This document shows, piece by piece, positions 47,213-55,551 of a stretch of DNA of 64,000 nt. A program made the translations under genes and the position numbers. The notes below the pieces were generated by a model. That model did not search any database, was not told where the DNA came from, and saw only the letters and a list, made by a program, of their open reading frames with translations. The DNA is taken from assembly GCF_000022205.1 (NCBI RefSeq), contig NC_012029.1:2170001-2234000 (forward strand), written 5' to 3'. This stretch comes from Halorubrum lacusprofundi ATCC 49239. GTDB lineage: Archaea > Halobacteriota > Halobacteria > Halobacteriales > Haloferacaceae. Numbering within the stretch: the stretch's first letter is position 1; the number at the start of each line of letters is the position of its first letter.

Positions 47213-47482
47213 TCACCGCAGTCTGACCGCCGACAGCGCCGCCAGAATGACCGGAAACACGACGAAAAAGGCGATGACGCCGGCGAACGTGCGTAGGGCG
47301 ATAAACGCCGCGTCGCGCCAGTCGAGGGCGGCGAGACGACCATCGGAGAAGAGGATGACTGCGGTCACGGAGAGAAACGCGAGCGTCCACAGCACCGCCC
47401 CGAGTCTGCGGAGGTGCGCCTCGTCGACGCTTGCGGCGGGACCGGTGATCGGGTCACCACCGTGGAACTGCGCATCGTCCAT
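47213..47482 (-). CDS. Small two- to three-helix membrane protein, 89 aa
   Basis: MDDAQFHGGDPITGPAASV precedes a membrane helix (LGAVLWTLAFLSVTAVILF), a short loop (SDGRLAALDWRDA) and one or two more helices (FIALRTFAGVIAFFVVFPVILAALS). No family is recognised. A TATA-like ATATG box about 27 nt upstream of the ATG (minus TATATGTCAG) supports the start. It is convergent with tRNA-Met and divergent from the CBS gene. Confidence 0.7.
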   Translation of the reverse strand: MDDAQFHGGDPITGPAASVDEAHLRRLGAVLWTLAFLSVTAVILFSDGRLAALDWRDAAFIALRTFAGVIAFFVVFPVILAALSAVRLR

Positions 47483-47608
47483 ACCGGATAATCATTTCGA
47501 ACTGACATATACTGATCCGTTTGTTAACAGGATTATCGTCCGGATTCATCTCCGATCGCCGCGTGCCGGGTCGAAACGCCTACGGATCCCGGCCGCGACG
47601 GCGACCGT

Positions 47609-48103
47609 ATGCAAGCGCGTGAGCTGATGGAATCCGACGTGAAGACGGTCGCCCCCGACGACGACGTGGCGGACGCGTTCAAGAAGTTCGCTCGCTACCC
47701 GTTCAGCGGGTTCCCCGTCGTCGACGAGGAGGATCGCGTGGTCGGCGTCGTCACCGAGTCCGACCTCGTGGACCTGTTCGAGCCGGACGACGAGACGCTG
47801 TGGATCCCGATCGGACTCCCGCCGTTCGTCGACACGCTCACTTATCAGGTGAAGGCCCCGTGGGCCGACCTCGATCTGGGCGTCGACATGGTCCGGAACG
47901 CCGACCGCTTGATCTCGGACGTGATGAGCACCGACGTGGCGACGGTGACGCCCGACACCGATGTCGACGAGGTACTCGATCTACTCTCCGGCGACGATCC
48001 GAACATCAACCGTGTGCCGGTCGTCGACGACGATGGACGGCTCGTCGGCATCATCGCCCGTCAGGACGTTATTCGGGCGTTCCGAGACAAGCGGCTGGCG
48101 TGA
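47609..48103 (+). CDS. CBS-pair protein
   Basis: The 164-residue protein is two CBS motifs: MQARELMESDVKTVAPDDDVADAFKKFARYPFSGFPVVDEEDRVVGVVTESDLVDLF, and VMSTDVATVTPDTDVDEVLDLL to VVDDDGRLVGIIARQDVIRAF. Between them lies a loop with GLPPFVDTLTYQVKAPWADLDLGVD. CBS pairs bind adenosine nucleotides and regulate partners. This is a stand-alone pair, so its target is unknown. It is followed by the terminal-repeat element. Confidence 0.9.
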   Translation: MQARELMESDVKTVAPDDDVADAFKKFARYPFSGFPVVDEEDRVVGVVTESDLVDLFEPDDETLWIPIGLPPFVDTLTYQVKAPWADLDLGVDMVRNADRLISDVMSTDVATVTPDTDVDEVLDLLSGDDPNINRVPVVDDDGRLVGIIARQDVIRAFRDKRLA

Positions 48104-48147
48104 GTATCGGTGGTGCAGTCGAACCGCGGTGGAGTCTAAGCGGCTCG

Positions 48148-48243
48148 TTTATAAGTGATAGACTTCTCCGCGGTGAGCACCTCCAAAGTCCCAGTCGTCG
48201 GCGGCGAAGCCGCCGGCGACGCCGCTCCTCGTTCACTTATAAA
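48148..48243. repeat. 96-bp element with perfect 11-bp terminal inverted repeats (MITE-like)
   Basis: TTTATAAGTGA (48148-48158) and TCACTTATAAA (48233-48243) are perfect reverse complements. The core contains a GGCGGC-GAA-GCCGCC hairpin followed by GGCGACGCC. Adjacent bases do not show a clear target duplication by eye. No ORF. The TTTATAAG ends resemble motifs in the two double-hairpin loci. Confidence 0.55.
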
Positions 48244-48306
48244 TAGTCGTCGCTATCGCGGTTCGAATCGCTCACGTACTGAGAGTCGATCGATCGCCCG
48301 CCCCGT

Positions 48307-49407
48307 TCAGGGGTCGACTCGAACCAGCCACATGTCGGGATCCTCAAGCTCGGCGCTCGTCGGAAGGTTCTCGGGACGTTCCCAGACGGCGCCGGCCGCC
48401 TCGATCCCCCGGGCGTCGGCGACGTGTCGGAAGAAGGTGGCGCCGCGCTCGTACTGCCGGCGCTTCAGTCCGAGCCCGAGCAGCCGGCGCGCGAGCCGCT
48501 GGACCGGGCCGCCTCCGCCCCGACGCTCGTCAAGCTTCCGGCGGAGGTCGGCGTACTCGCCGTCGAAAGCACGGTCCATCAGCACCTCGGCGTACCCCTC
48601 GACCGCCGTCATCGCCGCCTGCAGCTCCGCAAACGGCTCGGTATCGAGCGCGTCGACCGGCAGCCCGCCCGCGGTCAGTCTGTCGCCGCCGGTGAGCCCC
48701 TTGATCCCGCGCTCAACCCGCGATTCGAGGTACTCGGGGAGCCACGGCGCCGCGCCGAACTCCGCCGCGTGCGTCACCTCGTGGAAAGCGATCCAGCGCC
48801 TGAACCGAGGGTACTCGACGTCGAGCGACGCCGCGACCGCGACGATGTTCGGGTGGACGAAGTAGAGCCCGTGGTCGGCGTCGGGCTCGTCGGCCAACAG
48901 GAGCGGGTCATACTGGCCGAGTACGTTGCGCGCTAAGAACCCGAGCGTGAACGCCATCGAGCCAGTGTTAGCGATCCGCGAGAGGTCCTGCGCGAACCCT
49001 CGCGTCAGGTCGCCGGTCGGGAAGCCCACGGGCCCGCCGGTCGGCTCGACGATCCCGCCGATCGGCTCCTCGCCGCCCCCGATCACCGCCCCCTCGTTGT
49101 CGGAATCGGTCGTCGCCGCCTCGATCGGCGCCATCACGTTCCGGAACGTGTCGACGCTGGCGTCGATCCAGTGGTGCCGGTTCTGCACCTCGATGCGGTC
49201 GGGCACGTCGAACTCGATACCGGCGACCTCGCGGAGACGGGAGCGCGCGTCGCGCACGTCGGCCGCGTACCCGGCTCGCTCCGCCTCGGTGAGGGCGATC
49301 GATCCGGAGTCGGTACTCGCCTTCGCGGCCGCCGCGGCCCGGTCCCAGTCGACGACGCCCGGCCCGCTGGCCTCGGAGACGGTCCGGAGGCTTCGGAGGA
49401 TGTCCAT
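48307..49407 (-). CDS. Zincin_2-family (DUF2342-like) zinc-dependent metalloprotease
   Basis: The 366-residue protein matches the zincin_2 family first noticed as F420-biosynthesis-associated: VDWDRAAAAAKAS near the N-terminus, GFLARNVLGQYDPLLL, VHPNIVAVAASLDVEYPRFRRWIAFHEVTHAAEFGAAPWL containing HExxH, then VEGYAEVLMDRAFDGEYADLRRKLDERR. The glycine-rich loop with EPIGGIVEPTGGPVGFPTG lies between the blocks. Substrates are unknown. The length is typical. Soluble. Confidence 0.88.
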   Translation of the reverse strand: MDILRSLRTVSEASGPGVVDWDRAAAAAKASTDSGSIALTEAERAGYAADVRDARSRLREVAGIEFDVPDRIEVQNRHHWIDASVDTFRNVMAPIEAATTDSDNEGAVIGGGEEPIGGIVEPTGGPVGFPTGDLTRGFAQDLSRIANTGSMAFTLGFLARNVLGQYDPLLLADEPDADHGLYFVHPNIVAVAASLDVEYPRFRRWIAFHEVTHAAEFGAAPWLPEYLESRVERGIKGLTGGDRLTAGGLPVDALDTEPFAELQAAMTAVEGYAEVLMDRAFDGEYADLRRKLDERRGGGGPVQRLARRLLGLGLKRRQYERGATFFRHVADARGIEAAGAVWERPENLPTSAELEDPDMWLVRVDP

Positions 49408-49555
49408 GCGGACCGGAAGGGAGCACGCCTCAAGTCCCTTGTGTCAGTGGCGATAGCGGTATCGGAGCGACCCTCCGCCCCGCCACCGTCCCGCCGTCGC
49501 CTCGCTGCCGTCCCGGTATCGGCGACTTCTTGCCGCTCGCCGGACAGCTACTGGT

Positions 49556-50620
49556 ATGCGTGACTCACAGCGAGCGTTCCTCAACGACCTACTCGCCACC
49601 GCTAGCCCCTCCGGCTTCGAGACGCCGAGCCAGCGAGTCTGGACCGACTACGTTCGCGGCTTCGCCGACGAGGTCTCCGTCGACGCCTACGGCAACGCCG
49701 TCGCCGTTCACGAGGGCGACCCCGACGCGCCCACCATCGCCCTGACCGGCCACGCCGACGAGATCGGATTCATCGTCCGCGACGTGCTCGACGACGGTTT
49801 CCTGCGGATCTCCCGGATCGGCGGCTCCGACCGCACCGTCTCGAAGGGCCAGCACGTCACCGTCCACGCCGACGAGCCGGTGCAGGGCGTGATCGGTCAG
49901 ACCGCGATCCACCTGCGGGACCGCTCGGAAGACGAGTACGAGAAGATCGCCGAGCAGTTCGTCGACATCGGCGCGGCTGACGCCGAAGAGGCGCGCGAGT
50001 GCGTCGAGATCGGCGATCCCGTCACATTCTCGACCGAGGTGGAAGAGCTGGTTGGCGACCGGATCGCCGCCCGCGGTATCGACAACCGGACCGGCACGTG
50101 GGCAGCCGCGGAAGGGCTCCGCCGCGCGACCGAGCGTGACATCGACGCCACCGTCTACGCCATTTCCACGGTACAGGAGGAGGTCGGGCTCCAGGGCGCC
50201 CAGATGGTCGGCGTCGACCTCGAGACGGTGGACGCGTTCGTCGCCGTCGACGTCACTCACGCCACCGATAACCCCGATGTCGACGGAGAACACCGAGGCC
50301 CGGTCGAGCTCGGCTCCGGACCCGTGATCGCCCGTGGCAGCGCGAACCACCCCGTCCTCGTCGACCTCGCGCGCGACGCCGCGGCCGCTGCCGACATCGA
50401 CGTACAGCTACAGGCGGCCGGCACGCGAACTGGTACCGACGCCGACGCCTTCTACACCGTTCAGGGCGGTGTCCCGTCGCTCAACGTCTCGATCCCGAAC
50501 CGCTACATGCACACCCCGGTCGAAGTGGTCGACATCGCCGACCTCGATGCCGTCGCCGATCTCCTCGCCGCGATCGCCGACGGCGCGGGCGACGCCACGC
50601 CCTTCGCCGTCGACGTGTGA
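49556..50620 (+). CDS. M42-family aminopeptidase (TET/DAP-like)
   Basis: The 354-residue metallo-aminopeptidase of the M42 family, which self-assembles into dodecameric TET particles, has all dinuclear metal ligands: TGHADEIGFIV (His), ARGIDNRTGTWA (Asp), STVQEEVGLQG (two Glu, the first being the general base), AVDVTHATDNPD (Asp) and NRYMHTPVEVVD (His). An N-terminal QRAFLNDLLATASPSGFET opens the catalytic domain and a PDZ-like insertion (VHADEPVQGVIGQTAIH) follows. It should trim peptides released by the proteasome. It has its own short spacer. Confidence 0.93.
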   Translation: MRDSQRAFLNDLLATASPSGFETPSQRVWTDYVRGFADEVSVDAYGNAVAVHEGDPDAPTIALTGHADEIGFIVRDVLDDGFLRISRIGGSDRTVSKGQHVTVHADEPVQGVIGQTAIHLRDRSEDEYEKIAEQFVDIGAADAEEARECVEIGDPVTFSTEVEELVGDRIAARGIDNRTGTWAAAEGLRRATERDIDATVYAISTVQEEVGLQGAQMVGVDLETVDAFVAVDVTHATDNPDVDGEHRGPVELGSGPVIARGSANHPVLVDLARDAAAAADIDVQLQAAGTRTGTDADAFYTVQGGVPSLNVSIPNRYMHTPVEVVDIADLDAVADLLAAIADGAGDATPFAVDV

Positions 50621-50741
50621 GCGACGCGTTACGCCGGTGAGAGCGCAACGGCTGGCCACGGTAAACCGAGGCATGGCGGGGGCAAAACGGAACTGTTTTA
50701 CAATATCCATCCATACCCGTAATTGCGTCAAAGAGACGTGC

Positions 50742-50816
50742 GCTCTGGTGGTGTAGTCCGGCCAATCATATCACCCTCTCACGGTGATGACCTGGGTTCG
50801 AATCCCAGCCGGAGCA
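50742..50816 (+). tRNA. tRNA-Glu (CTC)
   Basis: Acceptor GCTCTGG pairs with CCGGAGC, with one T-G pair and discriminator A. Anticodon loop CCTCTCA carries CTC. T arm GGGTTCGAATCCC. Intronless, 75 nt. Confidence 0.95.
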
Positions 50817-51315
50817 TTTCTGCGACGAACTGACCGTTGAGCGACAGCGTCTGCGACAGTCGTATTCTACCGCGACAGCGACGAGTGATCTCGCCGCGTC
50901 GATCAGATATCGGGTTCGGACGGCACGATAGCGAGCAATTACTAATCCCACATATATACAAGAATAGTGGTATGTTGGGCACAGAAAGTACTCCGTGGCT
51001 CAAATTGAGTGTCACGACACCGGTAGAGATCGTCTATCAGCGCGATTTCGACTCTCGCCATAGTTGAAAAGGCGTGATTCGGATCAGTTTAAAATCGAGT
51101 GAGTAAGTGTAGTACTAGTTATGAATAGAGTGTGAAATAGAGAGTATAAACACAGCACTTGCTTGTGCGGATATTCGTTCTTCGAACCGCAAGCCTGCGG
51201 TTGATCTACAAAAAATACCAGATCTCAATGATAAATAGTATTCTGATAGCTTGGCAGATAGACGATGCGTCGGGCGAGCTGTGGCGGTCATGTCGTGAAT
51301 CACCATTTCACCCAC
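50817..51315. other. AT-richer intergenic region, 499 bp
   Basis: No frame looks coding; a 76-codon plus frame and a 66-codon minus frame have mixed codon use and no recognisable product. The region is clearly AT-richer than its neighbours, as regions next to tRNA genes often are when foreign DNA has inserted. A short perfect hairpin AACCGCA-AGCC-TGCGGTT lies at 51185-51202. Stop-codon-rich tracts and TATA-like motifs are scattered through it. Confidence 0.6.
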
Positions 51316-51945
51316 TCACTCGTCGTCGGTCTCGGCCTCGCTCGTGCAGCCGCAGCCGCCCCGCCGGATCAGTTCCCCGACCGGCGCGTCGGTCCCGCAG
51401 TTCGGGCAGACAGCGCGCACGTCGACGAGCACGTCGTAATCGCCCCGATCCAGTTCTCCCGCGTTCGCGAGCGACGAGATGGCCGACTCGGCGACCGCCG
51501 AGACCCGTCCCTGAAGCTTCTCGATGGTCTCGACCTTTCGGTCGGCCATGTCGTCGTCCGCCGCTGGGAGGCTCGCCTCGCGCTCCTGCGTGAGATACGT
51601 GTGGATCGCCTGATGAGTGACGAAGTCCCCGGTCAGCTCGTCGACGTCGACGCCTTCGCGTTCGAGACGGCGACGCGCCCGTGTCGCCGCCGACCCGGAT
51701 TCGCCTCGCAGGGCCTCGTACGTGGTCGACACGTCGACGCTGAGCGACGAGATCCCGGACTCGCGGAGGGCCGCCTCCAGCACTGCCTCGTTGAACTCGT
51801 CGGCGAGGTCCCGCAGGCTCGTCCGCTCGCCCGCCTCGCCGGTCCACGCCGCCTCCAAGTTCGCGCCCATGCCGTCGAGGTCGTACTCCCGAATCACCCG
51901 TGCAACCTTTGTGTTCATGTTCGTGCCACTCGCTTCGGTGGTCAT
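51316..51945 (-). CDS. rdfA: Rod-determining factor RdfA-like protein
   Basis: The 209-residue product contains KVARVIREYDLDGMGANLEAAWTGEAGERTSLRDLADEFNEAVLEAAL, a block I recognise from haloarchaeal rod-determining factor RdfA proteins that influence rod versus plate cell shape. A second helical block TRARRRLEREGVDVDELTGDFVTHQAIHTYL follows. A C-terminal zinc knuckle VCPNCGTD and GGCGCTSE closes it. The mechanism is unknown; the family is often linked with SMC-like coiled-coil genes, one of which lies 10.5 kb away on the same strand. Start ATG 51945 is preferred, with ATG 51918 (MNTKV) an alternative. Confidence 0.8.
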   Translation of the reverse strand: MTTEASGTNMNTKVARVIREYDLDGMGANLEAAWTGEAGERTSLRDLADEFNEAVLEAALRESGISSLSVDVSTTYEALRGESGSAATRARRRLEREGVDVDELTGDFVTHQAIHTYLTQEREASLPAADDDMADRKVETIEKLQGRVSAVAESAISSLANAGELDRGDYDVLVDVRAVCPNCGTDAPVGELIRRGGCGCTSEAETDDE

Positions 51946-52252
51946 GCTCGGACTTCGACCCCGAGCGTGACAAAAACATCGGTGTGGCGACCCACCGAGC
52001 CGGCGTATCGATCCGTCGAATACCCGGAGCGCGATCGAGCTGGAACAGCCCTCGGAGAGGGCCGGCCGCCGCTGGTGGGATCCGAGATTCACGGCACCGA
52101 GTAGGAACGATTAATCGGCCGTTTGAATATATTAAATAGAATAGACAGTTCGAGATAACCATACGATATATTATATTCTTTGAGTGGGGGGGGGTTGAGC
52201 ATCCGTCGGCTATCTCCAACACGGTGACTGCCGCGCGGGTCCGGGTGGAACA

Positions 52253-52322
52253 GGGACGCCGCCCGCTCATATGTGCCGTCACACTGAGGGACGCCGCCCG
52301 CTCATGTGTGCCGTCACACTGC
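52253..52322 (+). repeat. Two tandem 35-bp units upstream of pckA
   Basis: Units 52253-52287 and 52288-52322 start GGGACGCCGCCCGCTCAT and end GTGCCGTCACACTG. They differ at only two positions. Their centre is about 145 bp before the pckA start, suitable for activator or repressor binding or for an upstream antisense signal. Confidence 0.8.
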
Positions 52323-52402
52323 GGCGGATCCAATCTCACCACCCGAGTGAATACCGGCGACGGGAGGCCAATTTCTGGACAGTGTTCCACCGTTCAGTAC
52401 GC

Positions 52403-52410
52403 TTATTATA
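52403..52410 (+). promoter_or_regulatory. TATA box that decides the pckA start
   Basis: TTATTATA is centred about 25 nt before the ATG at 52432 and only 16 nt before the ATG at 52423, so the downstream ATG is favoured. Confidence 0.55.
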
Positions 52411-52431
52411 CTCTCGCTCGGAATGCCGTAC

Positions 52432-53946
52432 ATGGCTTCTCATACGGTGGTTCCGGAACCCGCAGAATACCCGGATCCGGCGACAACGGACCACATCACG
52501 TACAACCCCTCGTTCGTGGAGTTACGCGAGCTATCGGCAGACGACGAAGTGACGACGGAGTACGGGTCACCGTCGTACGTGAGCGAGTATCGGTCGCGGA
52601 GTGCCGACGCGACGGCGAACGCCGTCGACGACGACTTCGGCGACGCGGATTACGACGTGTTCGATCGCGGGGTCGAGTGGGTCAACGATCCGAACAATGA
52701 CGTCGTCTGCGTCGACCGGGTCGTCGGTCGGCACGCGGAGACTTCGTACGTGTGCCGGCTGTACCTCCCTGCCGAATACGGACGGATCGCGCTCTCGTGG
52801 GCGAAGCTCCTTGAGCCGGCCCACGGCCAACCGCCGGAGTTCGTCACGGTACAGTTGCCCGATGCGACAGCCGATCCGCAGATCCGCGTTCATCCGGAAC
52901 ACGGCGTCACGACGGTCCTCGGCAGCGATTACACCGGTGAAGCGAAGAAGTCGTTCCTCCGGCTGTTCATGCACCGCGCGAAGCGACAGGGCGGGTTGGG
53001 CCTTCACGCGGGAAGCAAGCGCGTCACGCTCGCCGACGGAGACGACACCCGTGACGTGGGACAACTGTTCCTCGGCCTTTCTGGTACTGGAAAGTCGACG
53101 TTGACCAGCCACGGCCTTTGGCTCGACGATCCAGAGGGCGTCGAGATGATCCAAGACGACGTCTGCGCGCTCCTCCCCTCGGGGACGGTCACCGGGAGCG
53201 AGGGCGGCGGCCTCTACGTGAAGACGATCGGACTCGACGCGTCGGAACAGCCGGAGCTACACCGCGCTGCGACGAACGAAAGCGCCGTCTTAGAGAACGT
53301 CGCCGTTGATGACGACGGCACCGTCCACTTCGATGAGCCCCGCTACGGACGCAACGCGCGGGCGACCATCCGGCGGGACCAGCTGGAGAGTTCGGCGGAT
53401 GACATCGACCTGGACCGCGTGGATCAGGTGTTTTTCATCACCCGGAACCCACTCATGCCCCCGATCGCGCGCCTCAGCACCGAACAGGCCGCGATCGCGT
53501 TTATGCTCGGGGAGTCCGTCGAGACGAGCGCGGGCGACCCCTCGCGGGTGGGAGAGTCGATCCGGGTCGTGGGTACCAATCCGTTCATCGTCGGCTCCGA
53601 GGGCGAGGAGGGGAACCGGTTCCGCGACCTCATCGCTGACCTCGACATCGAGTGCTACGTCATCAACACGGGCGCGGTGGGGACCGACGATCCGATCGAC
53701 GTCGGCGTCGAAGAGACCGTCGCCGTGCTGGAGGGAGCCGCCCGGAACCGTATTGAGTGGGGGTACAACGACGATCTGGGGTTGACCGTCCCGAGCAGTG
53801 TCCCGGGCATCGACATCGGGCAGTTCTCCGTTGCCGATCGCGTCGACGACTTCGAGGCGGCCCGGGACGCGCTCCGTGACGACCGTCGCGACTACCTCGA
53901 CCGCTTCGCCGACCTCGACGACGAGATCCGCAACGCGATGTACTAG
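52432..53946 (+). CDS. pckA: ATP-dependent phosphoenolpyruvate carboxykinase
   Basis: The 504-residue product converts oxaloacetate and ATP to PEP and CO2, the entry step of gluconeogenesis. Key blocks are the kinase-1a P-loop GLSGTGKSTL, LFMHRAKRQGGLGLHAGSK and the kinase-2 Asp pair in MIQDDVCALLPSG. Later YVKTIGLDASEQPELHRA, RNPLMPPIARLSTEQAAIAFMLG and FIVGSEGEEGNRF match ATP-type PEPCK. It sits beside an IclR regulator and a sugar-acid cluster whose end product, 2-oxoglutarate, feeds the TCA cycle, so gluconeogenic drain of that carbon makes sense. Promoter spacing selects ATG 52432. Confidence 0.93.
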   Translation: MASHTVVPEPAEYPDPATTDHITYNPSFVELRELSADDEVTTEYGSPSYVSEYRSRSADATANAVDDDFGDADYDVFDRGVEWVNDPNNDVVCVDRVVGRHAETSYVCRLYLPAEYGRIALSWAKLLEPAHGQPPEFVTVQLPDATADPQIRVHPEHGVTTVLGSDYTGEAKKSFLRLFMHRAKRQGGLGLHAGSKRVTLADGDDTRDVGQLFLGLSGTGKSTLTSHGLWLDDPEGVEMIQDDVCALLPSGTVTGSEGGGLYVKTIGLDASEQPELHRAATNESAVLENVAVDDDGTVHFDEPRYGRNARATIRRDQLESSADDIDLDRVDQVFFITRNPLMPPIARLSTEQAAIAFMLGESVETSAGDPSRVGESIRVVGTNPFIVGSEGEEGNRFRDLIADLDIECYVINTGAVGTDDPIDVGVEETVAVLEGAARNRIEWGYNDDLGLTVPSSVPGIDIGQFSVADRVDDFEAARDALRDDRRDYLDRFADLDDEIRNAMY

Positions 53947-53995
53947 CGGGGCGCTTCGGGCGGCATCGGACGCGACGACGAAAGAGATCAGAGCA

Positions 53996-54097
53996 TCAGT
54001 CGGCGCCGTGTCGCAGCGTGCGGCCGCAGTTACGGCAGACGAGCGAGCCGTGGTCTCTCGCGACTGTATCGCTACACCGGGAGCATGTCCATCGCAT
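53996..54097 (-). CDS. 33-residue zinc-ribbon protein
   Basis: ATG at 54097 to TGA at 53996 encodes MRWTCSRCSDTVARDHGSL followed by VCRNCGRTLRHGAD. Two CxxC knuckles 16 residues apart are a classic single zinc ribbon, and nothing else is in the protein. It is too short for most gene finders. Codons are GC-ending and the Cys pattern would be unlikely by chance, so I consider it a real gene. It is convergent with pckA (49 bp). Confidence 0.7.
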   Translation of the reverse strand: MRWTCSRCSDTVARDHGSLVCRNCGRTLRHGAD

Positions 54098-54357
54098 ACC
54101 CAAACAGAGGTTCGGTAGACAGATAACTATTACCCGGCGATCGTCACGTTATGTCACGCTTACCACGACCGATCACGAATTACCACGGTGATAACTCGAA
54201 GATACCCTTCTACCTCACCGCCGACGACGCTCCCTTGGCGATCCTCGACGGACAGCTCGACGTGTGGCGGCCCGCGACGTGCCAGGCGGCCGTGCAATCC
54301 CGGTGCCTTTCTATCATTCAGAACATTTATGTTTGTTGTCTATATTGATCAATCAGG
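54098..54357. other. Short regulatory region before iclR
   Basis: A 65-codon plus-strand frame at 54151-54348 has no coding character. The last 50 bp are AT-rich (CATTTATG and CTATATTGATC), containing the iclR promoter elements about 25-35 nt before the ATG at 54358. Confidence 0.5.
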
Positions 54358-55113
54358 ATGGACACCAAACATCCGGTGCGAACGACCGAGAAGACCCTCG
54401 CGCTGGTGGAGGAGCTGATGGACCGTGGGCCGTGTGGGGTGACGGAGTTGGCAGAGGGCTTAGAGATGGGGAAAAGCGCGGTCCACAACCATCTCACGAC
54501 GCTCCAGAAGCACGGGTACGTGTTGAAGACCGGCGATACGTATCAGCTCGGGCTGAAGTTCCTCGAAGTCGGCGGCTCCACCCGAAAGTCGATGGAGTTC
54601 TATCAGGTGGCCGAGCCGGAGGTGAAATCGCTCGCAAACGAGACCGGCGAGCTCGCGAATCTCCTCGTCGAGGAGCAGGGAATGGGCGTGTACCTAATGC
54701 GATCGAAAGGCGAAGTCGCCGTCGACCTCGACACCTACGCCGGGCTCAGGACCCACCTCCACGCCACCGCACTCGGGAAATCCATCCTCGCGCACCTGCC
54801 CGGATCCCGCGTCGAGGAGATCATCGAGCGGCGCGGTCTGGAACGGAAGACTCCACGCAGCGTCGGCTCTCGGGAGGAGCTGTTCGAGGCGTTGGAGTGC
54901 GTTCGCGACCGAGGATACGCGATCGACGATGGGGAGCGGCTCGAAGGACTACGCTGTATCGCGGCCCCGGTCAAGAATTCCTCGGATGAGGTGCTGGGAG
55001 CGATCAGCGTGTCGGCGCCCGCCAGCCGCGTCAGCGACGACGACCTCCACGGCCGACTTCCCGAACGGGTGCTCAGCGCAGCCAACGTCGTCGAACTAAA
55101 CATCAACTACTGA
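54358..55113 (+). CDS. IclR-family transcriptional regulator
   Basis: The 251-residue protein has an N-terminal winged helix ([51 protein letters not shown]) and an IclR effector domain (residues about 80-250: [12 protein letters not shown]-like [17 protein letters not shown], then [43 protein letters not shown], and [12 protein letters not shown]). The pattern matches regulators of sugar and sugar-acid catabolism. A perfect 17-bp palindrome begins 7 bp after its stop, and a second lies 156 bp further. It likely senses a pathway intermediate and controls the downstream sugar cluster. Confidence 0.93.
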   Translation: MDTKHPVRTTEKTLALVEELMDRGPCGVTELAEGLEMGKSAVHNHLTTLQKHGYVLKTGDTYQLGLKFLEVGGSTRKSMEFYQVAEPEVKSLANETGELANLLVEEQGMGVYLMRSKGEVAVDLDTYAGLRTHLHATALGKSILAHLPGSRVEEIIERRGLERKTPRSVGSREELFEALECVRDRGYAIDDGERLEGLRCIAAPVKNSSDEVLGAISVSAPASRVSDDDLHGRLPERVLSAANVVELNINY

Positions 55114-55119
55114 ATCGGC

Positions 55120-55136
55120 GTTCTGTAACACAGAAC
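55120..55136. promoter_or_regulatory. Perfect 17-bp palindrome, operator candidate 1
   Basis: GTTCTGTAACACAGAAC: 7-bp perfect arms around a 3-bp spacer. It starts 7 bp after the iclR stop codon. The arms are identical to those of the palindrome at 55276. Confidence 0.75.
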
Positions 55137-55275
55137 GCACCCCGGGCAGAATTTGAACACCGATACGAGGATTTTAAAGGCTCAGACGCCTGTTTCTGGC
55201 CGATCGCGATCGGTCTTGTGGACATGATTACATACTTATAGACGTAATGTAACTAGACAGACCTTCGGACAGTAC

Positions 55276-55292
55276 GTTCTGTAAAACAGAAC
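55276..55292. promoter_or_regulatory. Perfect 17-bp palindrome, operator candidate 2
   Basis: GTTCTGTAAAACAGAAC: the same GTTCTGT / ACAGAAC arms as the 55120 palindrome, 156 bp downstream. A TATA-like sequence (TACTTATAG) lies about 45 bp before it. Confidence 0.75.
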
Positions 55293-55551
55293 AATGAGGG
55301 TGCCATCCGGAACACAGACGCGATCGGCGTTCCATTCGATCGTCGCTCGACGAGGCGTGCAGTTCGCGACCCGAGCGCGAGTGTATCGTCGAGGCAGTGT
55401 CGGGATGATCGAGACCGCCACTGGTCGCCCGCACCCCAGCCGTACGCCTGCCAGTCGCCGTCGGCGTACCGGTGCCGCCGTCGTCCTCGATGGAGTCGGC
55501 GGCCTCGTCGTCGCGCTCCTGAAAGCGCGACCGTAATAGCTCGGACCGCGG

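Larger units (their letters stand above)
51946..52431. other. Long intergenic region upstream of pckA with tandem repeat and nine-G tract
   Basis: This 486-bp stretch between the divergent rdfA and pckA genes has no credible ORF. It carries a run of nine Gs at 52186-52194, AT-rich promoter-like segments around 52130-52180, a 35-bp tandem duplication at 52253-52322 and the pckA TATA box. Confidence 0.7.
55114..55551. other. Intergenic region, 438 bp, with two perfect operator-like palindromes
   Basis: No convincing gene: an 80-codon plus frame (55294-55536) and several minus frames are open but are not family-like. The stretch carries two identical-arm palindromes (listed separately), TTATAG-like boxes at about 55233, and a compositional AT shift between 55140 and 55275. 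Confidence 0.6.

Noticed and set aside
50837-51067. 76-aa plus ORF in the AT-rich spacer after tRNA-Glu
   Set aside because: Codon use unlike the genome, no promoter spacing and no family; probably chance.
52253-52322. CRISPR array
   Set aside because: Only two tandem units with no spacers between them. No CRISPR-type array with regular spacers was noticed anywhere in the window.
54151-54348. 65-aa plus ORF before iclR (MSRLPRPITNYHGDN...)
   Set aside because: No coding bias, overlaps the iclR promoter and no recognisable family.
55294-55536. 80-aa plus ORF after palindrome 2
   Set aside because: Arg-rich, mixed third positions, no family. It could be a remnant but I cannot support a gene.
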